DNA from: Strongylocentrotus droebachiensis
Lineage: Eukaryota; Echinodermata; Echinoidea; Camarodonta; Strongylocentrotidae
Direction of reading: 5' to 3'
DNA: 64,000 nt
Assembly: GCA_035222895.1 (NCBI GenBank)
Contig: JAVYIG010000412.1
Coordinates: 434,001 to 498,000, forward strand
Part shown: one piece after another, positions 46,884-57,465 of the stretch
Position numbering within the stretch: position 1 is the stretch's first letter
How the letters are laid out: the number at the start of each line of letters is the position of its first letter
Notes under the pieces: model-generated
Told to the model about the DNA's origin: nothing
Databases searched by the model: none
Seen by the model: the letters and a program-made list of their open reading frames with translations, nothing else
Program-made: the position numbers and the translations under genes

Positions 46884-47289
46884 TTAAACACAATCCGCGG
46901 AGGAATATACTAGGCAAAAATATATTGCTCACCCTTCATTAGGCAGCTCCATTTTGGTTATTGGATGAAGGACAATGTAATGACTGGTAAGTTGTTAGTG
47001 TAATTATATAATTATTCAACTATGTATTAAAATATAAGTATTGTGTATCATATTGCATGACACCTAGATTAATACTTATAGGATTATTATCTGATGTGTA
47101 CAATTCGATAAATAAATAAAAAATAGTGTTATAAATTTACAGCATTTGTTTTAGTTGTCAGGAATGATAACCAGAACCGTTGCGTTTCCTGAAATATTGG
47201 TACTTTGATATCTGGACCATTCTGCTATATTCTTGTCTTCGGGGTCGGTAGGGCTGACCTCTGTGCTTTACTGCAGTCATAATAATCTG

Positions 47290-47292
<3 letters not shown>

Positions 47293-47322
<30 letters not shown>
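47293..47322. repeat. (CT)15 microsatellite upstream of the NLR gene
   Basis: Uninterrupted CT repeat about 300 bp before the NLR start. CT/GA tracts near promoters can bind GAGA-type factors, but nothing shows that here. Confidence 0.9.
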
Positions 47323-47324
<2 letters not shown>

Positions 47325-47418
47325 AGTAATAACTTGAATATACTGACGTATTTTAATATTCACGTAACATCATCGTGTAGCGTTAGGGAAACCATAGAGG
47401 AATCATAATTATATACTC

Positions 47419-47631
47419 ATGTACAATAATGGAATATATACTGCCCTAATCACCAACCATTATATACCAGGAGAGACATCTAGAGGCAGAGCCTGTGACA
47501 GACCATATCGTACCCGACGTCGGAAACATCTTCAGAATCATCATAAAAGCACAAGCGATGATGATCAATATAATATGACACGCCTTTTGGTGGAACAATC
47601 CTTTACGAAAACAATACCATCATCAGTATGA
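47419..47631 (+). CDS. Possible upstream ORF of the NLR gene
   Basis: A 70-codon frame whose TGA stop (47629-47631) overlaps the proposed NLR start codon (ATG at 47628) in an ATGA arrangement. It has a basic middle (CDRPYRTRRRKHLQNHHK) and no known domain. If the transcript begins far enough upstream this would be a leader ORF that could limit NLR translation; otherwise it is noise. Confidence 0.2.
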   Translation: MYNNGIYTALITNHYIPGETSRGRACDRPYRTRRRKHLQNHHKSTSDDDQYNMTRLLVEQSFTKTIPSSV

Positions 47632-47940
47632 TGTCGTCAACACCACCTTGTTCAACGACAATGGGCTCGACGGCGAGTCCGGAGGACGATGAAGGGAAGT
47701 CAACTACCGTATCGACGTCCATACCGTCTGTATCACCTGCAATATGTGAGATAGAAACTCCCAAAGGCGAGAAAGACCCGACAAAATCTCTAAGAAATGT
47801 TTCGTCTACGATAAATCAGTCTCCAGTTTCTCAGCTGGAAACCCAACCAGCCCTTTCAATGGAAGCTGACACTGATGATGCAGAATGTTCCACTCCGATA
47901 TTGACTGAAAAGCAGCCACCGAAACCAACTACGACAATAG
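47628..47940 (+). CDS. NLR exon 1 (Ser/Thr-rich leader)
   Basis: About 104 residues rich in Ser, Thr, Pro and acidic residues (MMSSTPPCSTTMGS at the start), ending at an AATAG/GTAAGT donor. No domain is recognised. The composition suggests a disordered, phosphorylatable tail ahead of the Death domain. Confidence 0.7.
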
Positions 47941-50900
47941 GTAAGTCAAAGCTTTATGTAAGCTTTTTGTATGATTGATAATCAAATGCGCCCTTTTCAA
48001 ATTTTTACTACAAAATGGGATGAGCAGTGACCCAGGGATTCTTTCAAAATTGTCTATCATCATAATACATTTCTTGTCGTCCTTCTTTTTCTTCTTCTCC
48101 TTCCCCTTCTCCTTCTTATTCTTCTAGTTCTTCTTCTCATTTTTCCTCTTCCTCCTCCTCCACCTCCTCTACTCTCCTTTCTTCTCCTTTATTATAATCT
48201 TCTGCTTCTCCCCTCTTACCCTCCATTTCTAATATTTACTCTACATGCATTGGATGCGAGATAGCAAAAAAACTGGTCGGGAAAGGGTCTCACATGATCT
48301 CATATCATGATTATCCATTCCCAATCTACCCCACCTCGTTATGACATCTCTTACGAGTTTCGTCAGAGGCAGGGTAATTTTCCAACAACAAACATGTAAA
48401 TTTACACAACAACAAAACCTCGCTCGAATTGTCATGAAAATGGCTTTGATTAAGAATTATGGGTGAAAGATGAATACCGATGAGAATTCATAATTCATGT
48501 TTTATACCATCGAAGAACAAATGCATATTTATATATTGATATGCATATAATCTGTGAAAAAGTATATACATTATATAAACAGGTGGAGGTTCATTTCTAA
48601 ACAAGCCTTAAGGGGGAGATAATGCAATATCTATTTAGGTGCCTCGATGCCTTGATGTAAGAATCAGTTTTCTTTCCGTCTTTTTCAGACATGGTACCTA
48701 AGAATGCTACCATCAAAGACACGCAATTGCTTAAGTTATCATCGGCAATTGGAAACAATTCCAACTTTCTTAACCTTGGTCTTAAGCTCAAATTCACCTA
48801 CCAGCAGTCACGTGATTACAGACAGATGAATTATACTGGTGGAGAGGTGGGTCACGAAGGAACAACCAAGATGCTCTTTGATTGGAAGAAAAGAAGCAAT
48901 GGCTACATTCGAGACCTCTATTGTGCCTTACAGGAGTCAGAATTGGTCGCGATTGCTGAGGAAGAACTCCTTCGAGAAGGTATACTGGATTATTTAGTTG
49001 AATTTACACATTATTGTAAATTTTGACGTCATTGTCTTACTCTCATTATCCCAGTCTCTTTCTACTCTCTCTTTTCTTGCTATATCTCTCATTGCATAAA
49101 ATGCAAACATAATTTTTTCCTGTTTTAAGAATAATTAATTTCTTTAATTGGTTTTGTTGTTTAATGTTTTCACGTTGTATGATAATTGTTACAACATTGG
49201 TGAGCAATTGATTTAGATTTTTTTAATAAATCTTGTAAACTGAATGTATTTCAGCCTTCGGACTGCCATTTTGATAAACCATACACTAAAATAGTATACT
49301 GGCAATGTAAAATCATGCTCTCAGAAAATTAAGTTATGGCATTTTTCATCTACCTATTAGTATACCTATCTGATTAGGATAAATTACTCTCAGGTGATTC
49401 GATATCTTTAAGTAGCGAGAAATAACTAAGCCTTTCTACATTTTTTTTCATTGTCTATGTTCAAACTTTGTTATCACATACAGAATGTTTTTATGCTTGT
49501 CCGGAAGAGCCCATTTCTGGCGGTGATGACCCTTTTACTGCGATGTTCAGGGAGGAACTGACACAATATTACCTTGACGACTACTGCTGCGTGAAAACAG
49601 ACCCCTGGGACGAAAGAGAGTTCAAGCTCAACCAGTACTTCATCAACATGGCGCTATGCCAGGAGGACACATGGACGGGTAAAGTCACAAAGATTCCTCT
49701 CAAAGAAGGTCACAACGATTTGTTTGATCTTAAGGTCGATAAGCGATTACGCAATCGTATTCTTGTCTTTGGTGAGGGAGGTATGGGGAAAAGCACATTG
49801 TGCAAAAAGCTGGCCTACGACTGGGCGACTAAAGATGAACATTCTTCTCTTAAGAATGTTCCAATTGTCTGTGCTCTCGAATTCCGTAAACTGCAAGAAT
49901 CGGACAACATTGTCGATGCCATCCACAGTCAACTCTTGCGCAAGGACAGTGACATCACCCGCGAAAGGATTAGCCAGTTCATCAAGGATAATCCGTCAAA
50001 GGTTGTCATTGTCCTTGACGGGTACGATGAGTTCGATCCGCAGAGTCATAAGGGCGACATCAATGACTTGCTGTCTTGCAAGATCATGTATCATGTGACA
50101 ACATTAGTCACCACACGCTCGTGGCATGCCTGCTTGTTGCGGCAGAAGACACAGATGTATGCGCAAGTCAGCCTTGACGGCTTTGATGAAGATGGAATCA
50201 AAGCCTATGTGAATCAATACTTTGTTGATGAACATATAGCCAACAAGTGCTATGAAGGCATTCTAGCTAACGGAATCATGCTTCAACTTTCAAGAACCCC
50301 AATTCTGCTCTCAATGATGTGCTATCTGAAGAAGTCTTGCTCTGAAGATATTGATCATCTCGACACCCTCAACTCCCTGTTCGCCAAGTTTCTGAGGGCT
50401 CTCTTCGTCAATAATATTGGCAGAGTTGGCGCTACACAGCGACCTCTCTATCATGAAATGATCACAGAAGTTATCGACCTGACTAAACTTGAACAGATGT
50501 GGGATGATCTAGGTGAAATAGCACTGAGAGGAGTGCTGGTTCCCGGAAAGAAATTGATGTTTTCACTGGAAGATTTTCAAGGAAAAGAGTACATTGGTGA
50601 AATAGGCTTGAAATTGGGGATCCTAGTCAGACAGAAATTGAAAGTAACACAAGACAACGTGTTTGAATCAATGAAGATTGTCTACTCTTTCCCGCATCTT
50701 CTTTTCCAAGAAAAGTGTGCTGGTGATTACTTAGCTGCTCATTCTGAAGTCTTAGATTCTACATTGCAAGGTATAGGTGGCGTAGGAGAGGTTATATCTT
50801 TACAGTATGCTCTAGCTTTCACTTGTGGCAGAAGAGCACGAGAAGAGACTTGTGAGAGTCGTTTTCGTTCCAAGAAAATCATCCAGTGTCTATCAAAGAT

Positions 50901-53589
50901 GCAGGACATTTCTGGAGAGATTTCATCGTTTTTGTCTGAGACGCAGAGTCTCGACAACATCATACCGGACTTTTTGGACGACATGCTCGCCATCAAGTCG
51001 TACCATTTTGCTAGGTCTCTCTTTCTGCTAAGCATCGTACTTAATCACGAATGTCAAGCCGGGTCTGAACTGCTGGATGACATCACCAACCTAGACAAAG
51101 ACCGCCCTGTCCATTCCCCTGATCAGGACTATGATGGAAGACTTTGTCATAGTCTCCTCTATTTCCTGCAGTTTGCCTCTAGGAATGACCGCCTCCTACA
51201 GCCCTGCGGGTCACTGACATTGACCAACAGCATCGACAAAATCCCCTTGTTTGATTTCCTGTCGATGGCAATGAAGGTGTTCACAGAATTAAGGAACATA
51301 TCTGTGATGAAATATTCCGCAGACTTCAGCCTACCAAGAAAGCACTGCAAAAGAGACGAAGGAAATATTCCATCCGAAAATGCAGTGCTCCAAGAACTTC
51401 ATCTGAGTTATAGTCTAGATCCTATCAATCTAACAGATCTGCTGAATCTCATGGTCTGCCTGAATTTTGATGCACTAGCGTTGAATATTTCATACTGTCA
51501 GATGAAAGTTATCTCATATGCCTCCCAAATATCAGAGCCAATGAATGCAAGTTTTTGCACCTTCACTCGAATTGAGAAGATTGATCTTAACAGCATAGAA
51601 ACTCCTGTTGAATTGGCATATCTCCTGGAGACGGCTGCAAGGCTTTGTCCAATGTTGAAAGACTTGCACTTGAATTATATGGCACTGAAAATGCCGAACT
51701 ACGCTTCGTTGCAGGATTGGCCTGTCGCTCTCCTGGGAAAGACGTCCTTCAAAAATCTTAGGATCGGGTACACCGACAACCCCGTATCAGCCATAGACCT
51801 GATCAAGATCCTTTCACTGTATTGTACCTGCCTCAAGACTTGCTATCTAACTGACGTTGAGTTAGAAATACTTCCTCCTACCGACATAGAGTTTGTTGAC
51901 TTTGTTGAGAAGTTAAATGTGGAAGAGTTTGACCTGAATAATCTACATTCCACAATGAACTTTGCTGACTTTGTATACCTTCTCAGTAAGACATGCTCAG
52001 GTGTGAAGTTGATATCCCTCAACAGTTTCAAGTTGTCTATTCCGAATTTTGTCGAGACGGAAAGGAGAGGTCCGTGTGAAAATGCTGATCTTGAAGAGAT
52101 CCGCATTCGGATGGCAAAGAGTGTCTCTTTGACTCCACTCATTGATCAGGGTGCAGTGCCACCTGCTAGTGTGAGTGACTCTTCAAAGGTACATGGTGCA
52201 GTTGGTTCTGGGAAGAAATGTGATAGCTTTGAAGAATCGGAGATCGAAACAGAAGCAAAGATAGTAAAGAGCCGTTCACTTCCAGTACATGGAGGTGCAG
52301 GCCTTCAACGAGTTGATGGTCAAAGCTTACCGTCTACCTATGCTCTTGATTTGGCAGATGAGAGGAAACTGTCCTCCACTGACGAGACCCGTTTGTCCGC
52401 TCCCTGTCAACTCAATCCTGATGACATACCAGTAAGGAACAAAACCATAACAGAATCCAAAGGTGCGAGTGGTTTCACTCCTAATCTCGGTCAGAGCTTT
52501 CTATCCGGAACAGGTAACAAGCCAGAGGAAAATGCATCACAAAGGCAAGGAAACGTTGCCTCAGCTGCAAATGCCATACCCGAAAGTAAAACATTGACAA
52601 CGACAGACATTGGGGTCTCCCTCATCTTCCTGAACAAGAACATACCCAAAGACTGGTTTTCTCTGTTAGATTTGCTTGCCCTCACTGCAGAAGCCAGTTC
52701 AAGTCTGAAAAGACTGCGACTCCTGGACGTGAACGTTGAAATACCATCACTTCCCAGATTAGAGAACTACCCTTTCAAAGTAGGGATCGAGCATCTCATT
52801 ATGGCTAAGACACGATTCCGCAATGGTTCATTGGTGCAGCTTCTGAGTCTTGCTGCCGAAGTGTGTCCACATCTGCAGCTGCTGGGTCTGTCTGATTGGC
52901 TCGAAGACATAGGCCCAGATCTCAGTGACGTAGGCTATTACAGTCCGCTTGGTAACTCAAACCTCACGGAAATGAGAGTCGAATTTCTCCATAACTCCGT
53001 TTCATTAGAAGGCATTTTGACACTGACTTCTGCATTGTGTCCAAACTTGACAGTTCTCTCCATTGCCAATGCCAAAGCGTCGACGTCCACTCCGTCGACA
53101 GAATTGGCCCAAAGCAGAAAGACCGGAACAAGACGCTTTGATGGCCGACCGTCCAGATTCCGACTCAGTTTGATCCGATGCTGGAACCCTCTCAGCATCC
53201 CTGAGTTGCTGTCTACGATTAGGGGGTACCACGAAGTTGCTATTCTGAACGTAGAACTATGGAACTGCCAACTAGCCATTCCTCCAGAACAAAGTGACCA
53301 CTCTTGGTTTTCAGATTGTCATGAGTATCATGTACACTTGACCAACTGCAGAGCACGTCTGGTAGGAATGTCTGTTCAAGACACCATGTCTAAGACATGT
53401 CCTTTCTTGGAGCTGGTTGCCAATGATGATGAGGATGATCCTTCTATGATATATCAGACTCACCACTTCAACAGATGTAACGAGCCTTCCTTCTTTGATG
53501 ACAGACGGCGGCTCGTTCATTACGCCCTTCTCCAGCGTGAAATCGACATGATAGAATCTCCCCGGTCTCCTAGAGATGACGGGTACTAA
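47628..53589 (+). CDS. NLR-type immune receptor (Death, NACHT, LRR-like)
   Basis: Three exons, 47628-47940, 48689-48979 and 49484-53589, give 1569 aa; both GT-AG introns are phase 1. Exon 1: Ser/Thr/Pro-rich leader, no known domain. Exon 2: Death-domain fold (aa about 106-200). Exon 3: NACHT ATPase with Walker A GEGGMGKST (aa 298-306) and Walker B VVIVLDGYDEFD (aa 375-386), TTRSW sensor-like segment, then a degenerate repeat region (aa about 835-1470) broken by a disordered insert (aa about 1091-1241). Death-NACHT-LRR receptors form the large sea urchin NLR family. They are thought to be cytosolic sensors that oligomerise with ATP and signal through Death-domain adaptors. Key ATPase residues are intact and the frame is open throughout, so it looks functional. 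The ligand is unknown. The first Met is uncertain, since a second Met follows directly. Confidence 0.88.
48689..48979 (+). CDS. NLR exon 2 (Death domain)
   Basis: Hallmarks of a Death domain in order: DTQLLKLSSAIGNNSNFLNL (helices 1-2), GLKLKF, then TTKMLFDWKKRSNGYIRDLY (helix 4-5 core with the conserved Trp), CALQESELVAIAEEELL (helix 6). It is a single domain on a single exon with phase-1 borders on both sides, an exon arrangement that allows domain shuffling. Confidence 0.85.
49484..53589 (+). CDS. NLR exon 3 (NACHT and LRR-like repeats)
   Basis: One 4.1-kb exon encodes the ATPase and all repeats. From about 51380 each repeat of 57-65 residues holds two strand-like segments: an opening L-x-x-L-x-L, a helical LLxLxxxxCPxL, a second LxxLxL, then (L/V)x(I/M)P. 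Examples are RIEKIDLN...LLETAARLCPMLKDLHLN and IEHLIMAK...LLSLAAEVCPHLQLLGLS. An insert of about 150 residues rich in Ser, Glu and Lys (52150-52605) separates the fifth and sixth repeats. Confidence 0.88.
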
Positions 53590-54136
53590 TTAGGTTACAG
53601 GGGCGTAGCGTGCGTTTAGACTTTGATGAGATACTATCGAAATAGGGGCGGTACCGGTCTTGCTTAAAGTATGCAACCAGACAATATTAAGGCCATCGGT
53701 TATGGAGAGGGTGTGGAAAGGGGTTCGTATAATGGGAGCCTTGTGGTATATTGGTGAAGGCTCTAGACTATCATACGACATATTCCGGGTTCGACCTTCG
53801 CTTCCCTTTCTCCCCCCCCCCCTCTCTCTCTCTCTCTTTCTCTGTTCCCCTGCCCTTTTCACTCATCAATGAGGAGGGGTACGTGCCTCCCTCAGCCACT
53901 GATATGCCATAAAATTGTGGCGACATTCGTTTTATCAGGTTTTTTTTCACAAAACAATTAAGTGTATTACTATCATCTTTGAAATACTGTATGATGTATC
54001 ATTTTGCTTGTAAATCATATTGTGAACATACACCCCCACTTCATGAACAACATATTGAATTTGTATGTAAAGATTCTAGCATGTATCTTCTCCTTTAATA
54101 TGAAGAGGTGAGTAATGGACATTTAGCGTGGAAACA

Positions 54137-54142
54137 AATAAA
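54137..54142 (+). other. Candidate NLR polyadenylation signal
   Basis: AATAAA (in ACAAATAAAAGATT) about 550 bp after the stop, the first canonical signal downstream. Confidence 0.45.
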
Positions 54143-54999
54143 AGATTAAATCAAATTAATCAAACGTATGGTATAAATGGTTTGATATAAGTCGCTAAAG
54201 CTATATTTTTAGCTAGTCATTGTGCTAAAAATAGAAGTTAAATTGAAATTTGGAATTGATATTGGCAATAAAATTTGATAAGAAGGATACATTTCGAAGA
54301 TCCGTGGTTCAAGGTATATCGTTAAATATACGATTGGCATTTGCAATAGTTGTGACATTTAGACGGTCATAATTAAAATCGGTAATTATTAAAAAAGTTT
54401 TAATAGTAAACACACACAAGCACACATTTTGCAGTATTCGTGAAAACAACCAAGCTTCATTTGTGTTTTGTTGAGCAATGTTTATACAGAATGAGGGTCG
54501 GATCGTACACGATTACTATTCATTTTGCTTTTCTTGCATAGGAGCTAGGAGCAAATGCTTGTAAATCGCATTTTACCTGGTTATGTTGAGGTTTTAGAGG
54601 ATACGTGCATCTACGCAAATCTGTATGATTGTATGCCTTATTTTATTTTGGTACATCGTTTTCACGTTATGAACATAGTGATGATTGTATTTGTTCAAAG
54701 ATTTTTTATCTTTCATTTTAAAGTTTAGCGATTTAAATTTTGTTTTGTTTAAGAAATGTGAAAAAAAGTTACAGGATACTGTACATTGTGTATATTTGTA
54801 AATATAAAACAATTAATTTTACATGCAGATATTTAAAAAAAAAAGTCTTGCCAAAATGTGGAACTAGGCTCATCTAGCACTTGCACTATACCATCAAACA
54901 ACTTCACTCTTATATTAGTAATACGCATTATGTGTTTATCTTGTACATTAAATGGTATGCAGATCTATGTCTAATCATCGTTTTAAAGCCATTACTGTT

Positions 55000-55120
55000 C
55001 AGTCATCATTACTCTTCCTTTATGTATTCATGTAACATTATTATTCTTTAATTGCATTGTATGATTGTCCATATACTGTCATCATTGTGATGCGTTATTG
55101 TTAATAAATTCAATTCAATT
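55000..55120 (+). mobile_element. LINE 3' tail with ATTCA repeats
   Basis: An AT-rich body ends TTGTTAATAAATTCAATTCA and then more ATTCA units, a common tail of L2/CR1-type non-LTR elements. The start of the fragment is uncertain. Confidence 0.45.
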
Positions 55121-55489
55121 CAATGTTATAAAAATGATATTGTGAAATGTACATTCTCATATCCATCAATCTAATTAATGTAATAGTCTAATACATATCA
55201 AAATATGCTAATAGTTACTTTTCATCGGATTTAAAAATGATTACGGTCTATACTATAATGTTATATTGAGATATTATAAATATGAAACAACGTTTTCTTG
55301 AACGAAAAAGCAAAGCAAAACGAAACAAAGAAACCATTCTTTCATTACGAGGATACCAAATACTTTGTTTATATGCTTACACATGTTCTTAATTATTCTT
55401 TTTTGCTGTTATGAGTTTATGTTCATGATTTTGTTATTATTATTATTGTTATTAATTTTATAAATTAAAATATTGTTACTTATTATGTT

Positions 55490-55562
55490 TAACAGGGCCT
55501 CATGGAAGACCACCATTATTGGTGATGAGTCACCCTGTCTAAATATTAGAAATAAATAAATA
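55490..55562 (+). mobile_element. LINE 3' tail remnant
   Basis: CAGGGCCTCATGGAAGACCA, then GGTGATGAGTCACCCTGTCT and AGAAATAAATAAATA. This short GC-richer segment ending in AAATAAATAAAT resembles LINE 3' ends in marine deuterostomes. Confidence 0.4.
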
Positions 55563-56774
55563 TAACGTATGTTCTCGAGTTCAAACGGCATAGATTTCTG
55601 ACTTATATTTCTGATTTTCATTCTATATTTTACTCTTTTATATAACTTTCTATAACTAGGTGTAATGTAAAAACCATTTCCAGTACGTTTACGAAACGCA
55701 CCGAGAAAACAAATATATTCAAAAGGGGTTATGTTTTAGAGCATAAAACTGTCATTATTTGGGCCTACAATTGTCGTCAAGCACACACCAATCACTCACT
55801 TTCATTCTTTGCTTCAGAACGGCACCACAGAAGGTTGTGATTTTGATTTCCACTTCATGTAAAGTCTAATGGTGTCTTATTTCTTTTAAAATAATTTAGT
55901 ATATGCATATGTGCTTTTACAATTGATTCATATATATTTGATTCTTCTATTAAAATATAAATGTTGAAACAGTTTAATTCTCTTGAGGATCATGTTAAAA
56001 ATAAATTCTTAACGCTAAACAATTTTTTCTTTCATGGGTGGACATGTATGTTTTGTCTTTCGGATCCGTTTTATACAAGACAGTTATAATTCACTAAAAA
56101 AAAAAAATTTCACATAAAAGTCATTCAAACCCCCCCCCCCCTTTCTCTCTTTCTCAGTTCATTATTCTTTCCATCAGTCCTCTTTTTGTAGAATATTACT
56201 CCCTCTCCACTAAATATGAACTGTGAGTGTGTAAACTACAATGACATAAAGCATGGAAAGAAGACCACGTATAGTTTATCAAACCCCCCTATCCTATCCA
56301 TCTCCCTCTGTGAATAATCACTCCATTTTGTAGAACAATTCATAAATGTTACTACTGCCACCATGTACCATGTGTTTCAAGAATCTTGCTCTATATCAAT
56401 CTTGTCTCCCTTTGTAGAATTACAAAATACAACATAATTCAAAGAACTGATTGGAGACAGAAGGAGAGAGGGGGACGAAGACAAAAAAGGGGGAGGGCAG
56501 GAAAGGAGAGGGGAAAAAAGATGGGTGGAAATAATGATTCACTGGATGTATATTAAAGGAAGTGCTTAAATATATTTCATTTGTGTGTCTTCGATTTCTT
56601 CAACAGTAATACAATATTCTGTAACAAATTGGAATCCTTGAGACTCGGAAATAAAGATATAAAATATCAACCCTGAGCTACCCCCCAACATCAACAGCAA
56701 CAAAATACAATTTTCCAAACAAAATGAAACTAAAGCATTGTTCCACATAAATTAAAGGTGAAAATGTCATAAAC

Positions 56775-56780
56775 TTTATT
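56775..56780 (-). other. CORO7: Candidate distal CORO7 polyadenylation signal
   Basis: AATAAA on the - strand (TTTATT on +) in GAACAATAAAGTTTATG. If used, the CORO7 3' UTR would be about 3.9 kb. Several nearer TTTATT hexamers (+ strand) are alternatives. Confidence 0.3.
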
Positions 56781-57033
56781 GTTCATAATTACCTAGCTGC
56801 CCTCATTGTATAGTGTGTAGAACACACACAAACAAATCATATCATTCCCAACAACGAATGTTCTATCAAACACATTTAATGTACAGTTTATATCTCAAAT
56901 ACAACATGTACATTTCCAAAAATATATACTCTTTACCACTTGGGAAAACAAAAAAATGTTCCCAATCTTTCTTTACAACATATTATGAACATAGTACGTT
57001 AGAGGTCTACTGATTATAACAATGTTAGCTTAA

Positions 57034-57465
57034 AGGGCTGGTCCAACCTGAATGATAAAGAAGGATAAACGATGTGAATATACAGCCAAAAGAAGTAACA
57101 TTTGGTTGACAATAAAAATGGTTCCACCTATACACACATGTAATGATTTTGGCAACTATGATATAATTTATGCCATCATTCAAATACTGTATAGACACAG
57201 ACAGTATGGTTTCTTCTGAACCAAAGTCACATGAAAGGAGTGAAGAGATATTAACATACGTTATCACTATATATTATCATCGTGGGCTGTCCTGAGAAAT
57301 TAATTCACAGAGAGATTCCAACAAGATGATAAAATTGTTCAGGGAGGCTCAATAGCATAAAACATTTAGGAATAACCTACATGCACATCAATGATTTCAA
57401 ATGCATTTTACTGGTGGCGATTTGGCAACGGTCATTATCCTTATCGTTCAGGTGTGACCAGCCCT
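57034..57465. mobile_element. MITE, GGGCTGGTC type
   Basis: AGGGCTGGTCCAACCTGAAT at the left pairs with AGGGCTGGTCACACCTGAAC inverted at the right, continuing with GATAA on each side. Left flank TTAA, right flank TTAC. Confidence 0.75.

Larger units (their letters stand above)
43634..47292. other. Divergent intergenic region between FIP1L1 and the NLR gene
   Basis: Upstream of two genes transcribed away from each other. CG dinucleotides near 43330-43460 lie in the first FIP1L1 intron, and no clear core promoter could be assigned. It holds LINE-type tails and one TTAA MITE (listed separately) and a C-run/A-run tract near 44411-44430. No coding exon was recognised. Confidence 0.45.
54143..56774. 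other. Intergenic stretch between NLR and CORO7
   Basis: AT-rich region between convergent genes. Apart from two LINE-like 3' tails (listed separately) and a purine-rich tract near 56458-56520, nothing is supported. Confidence 0.5.
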
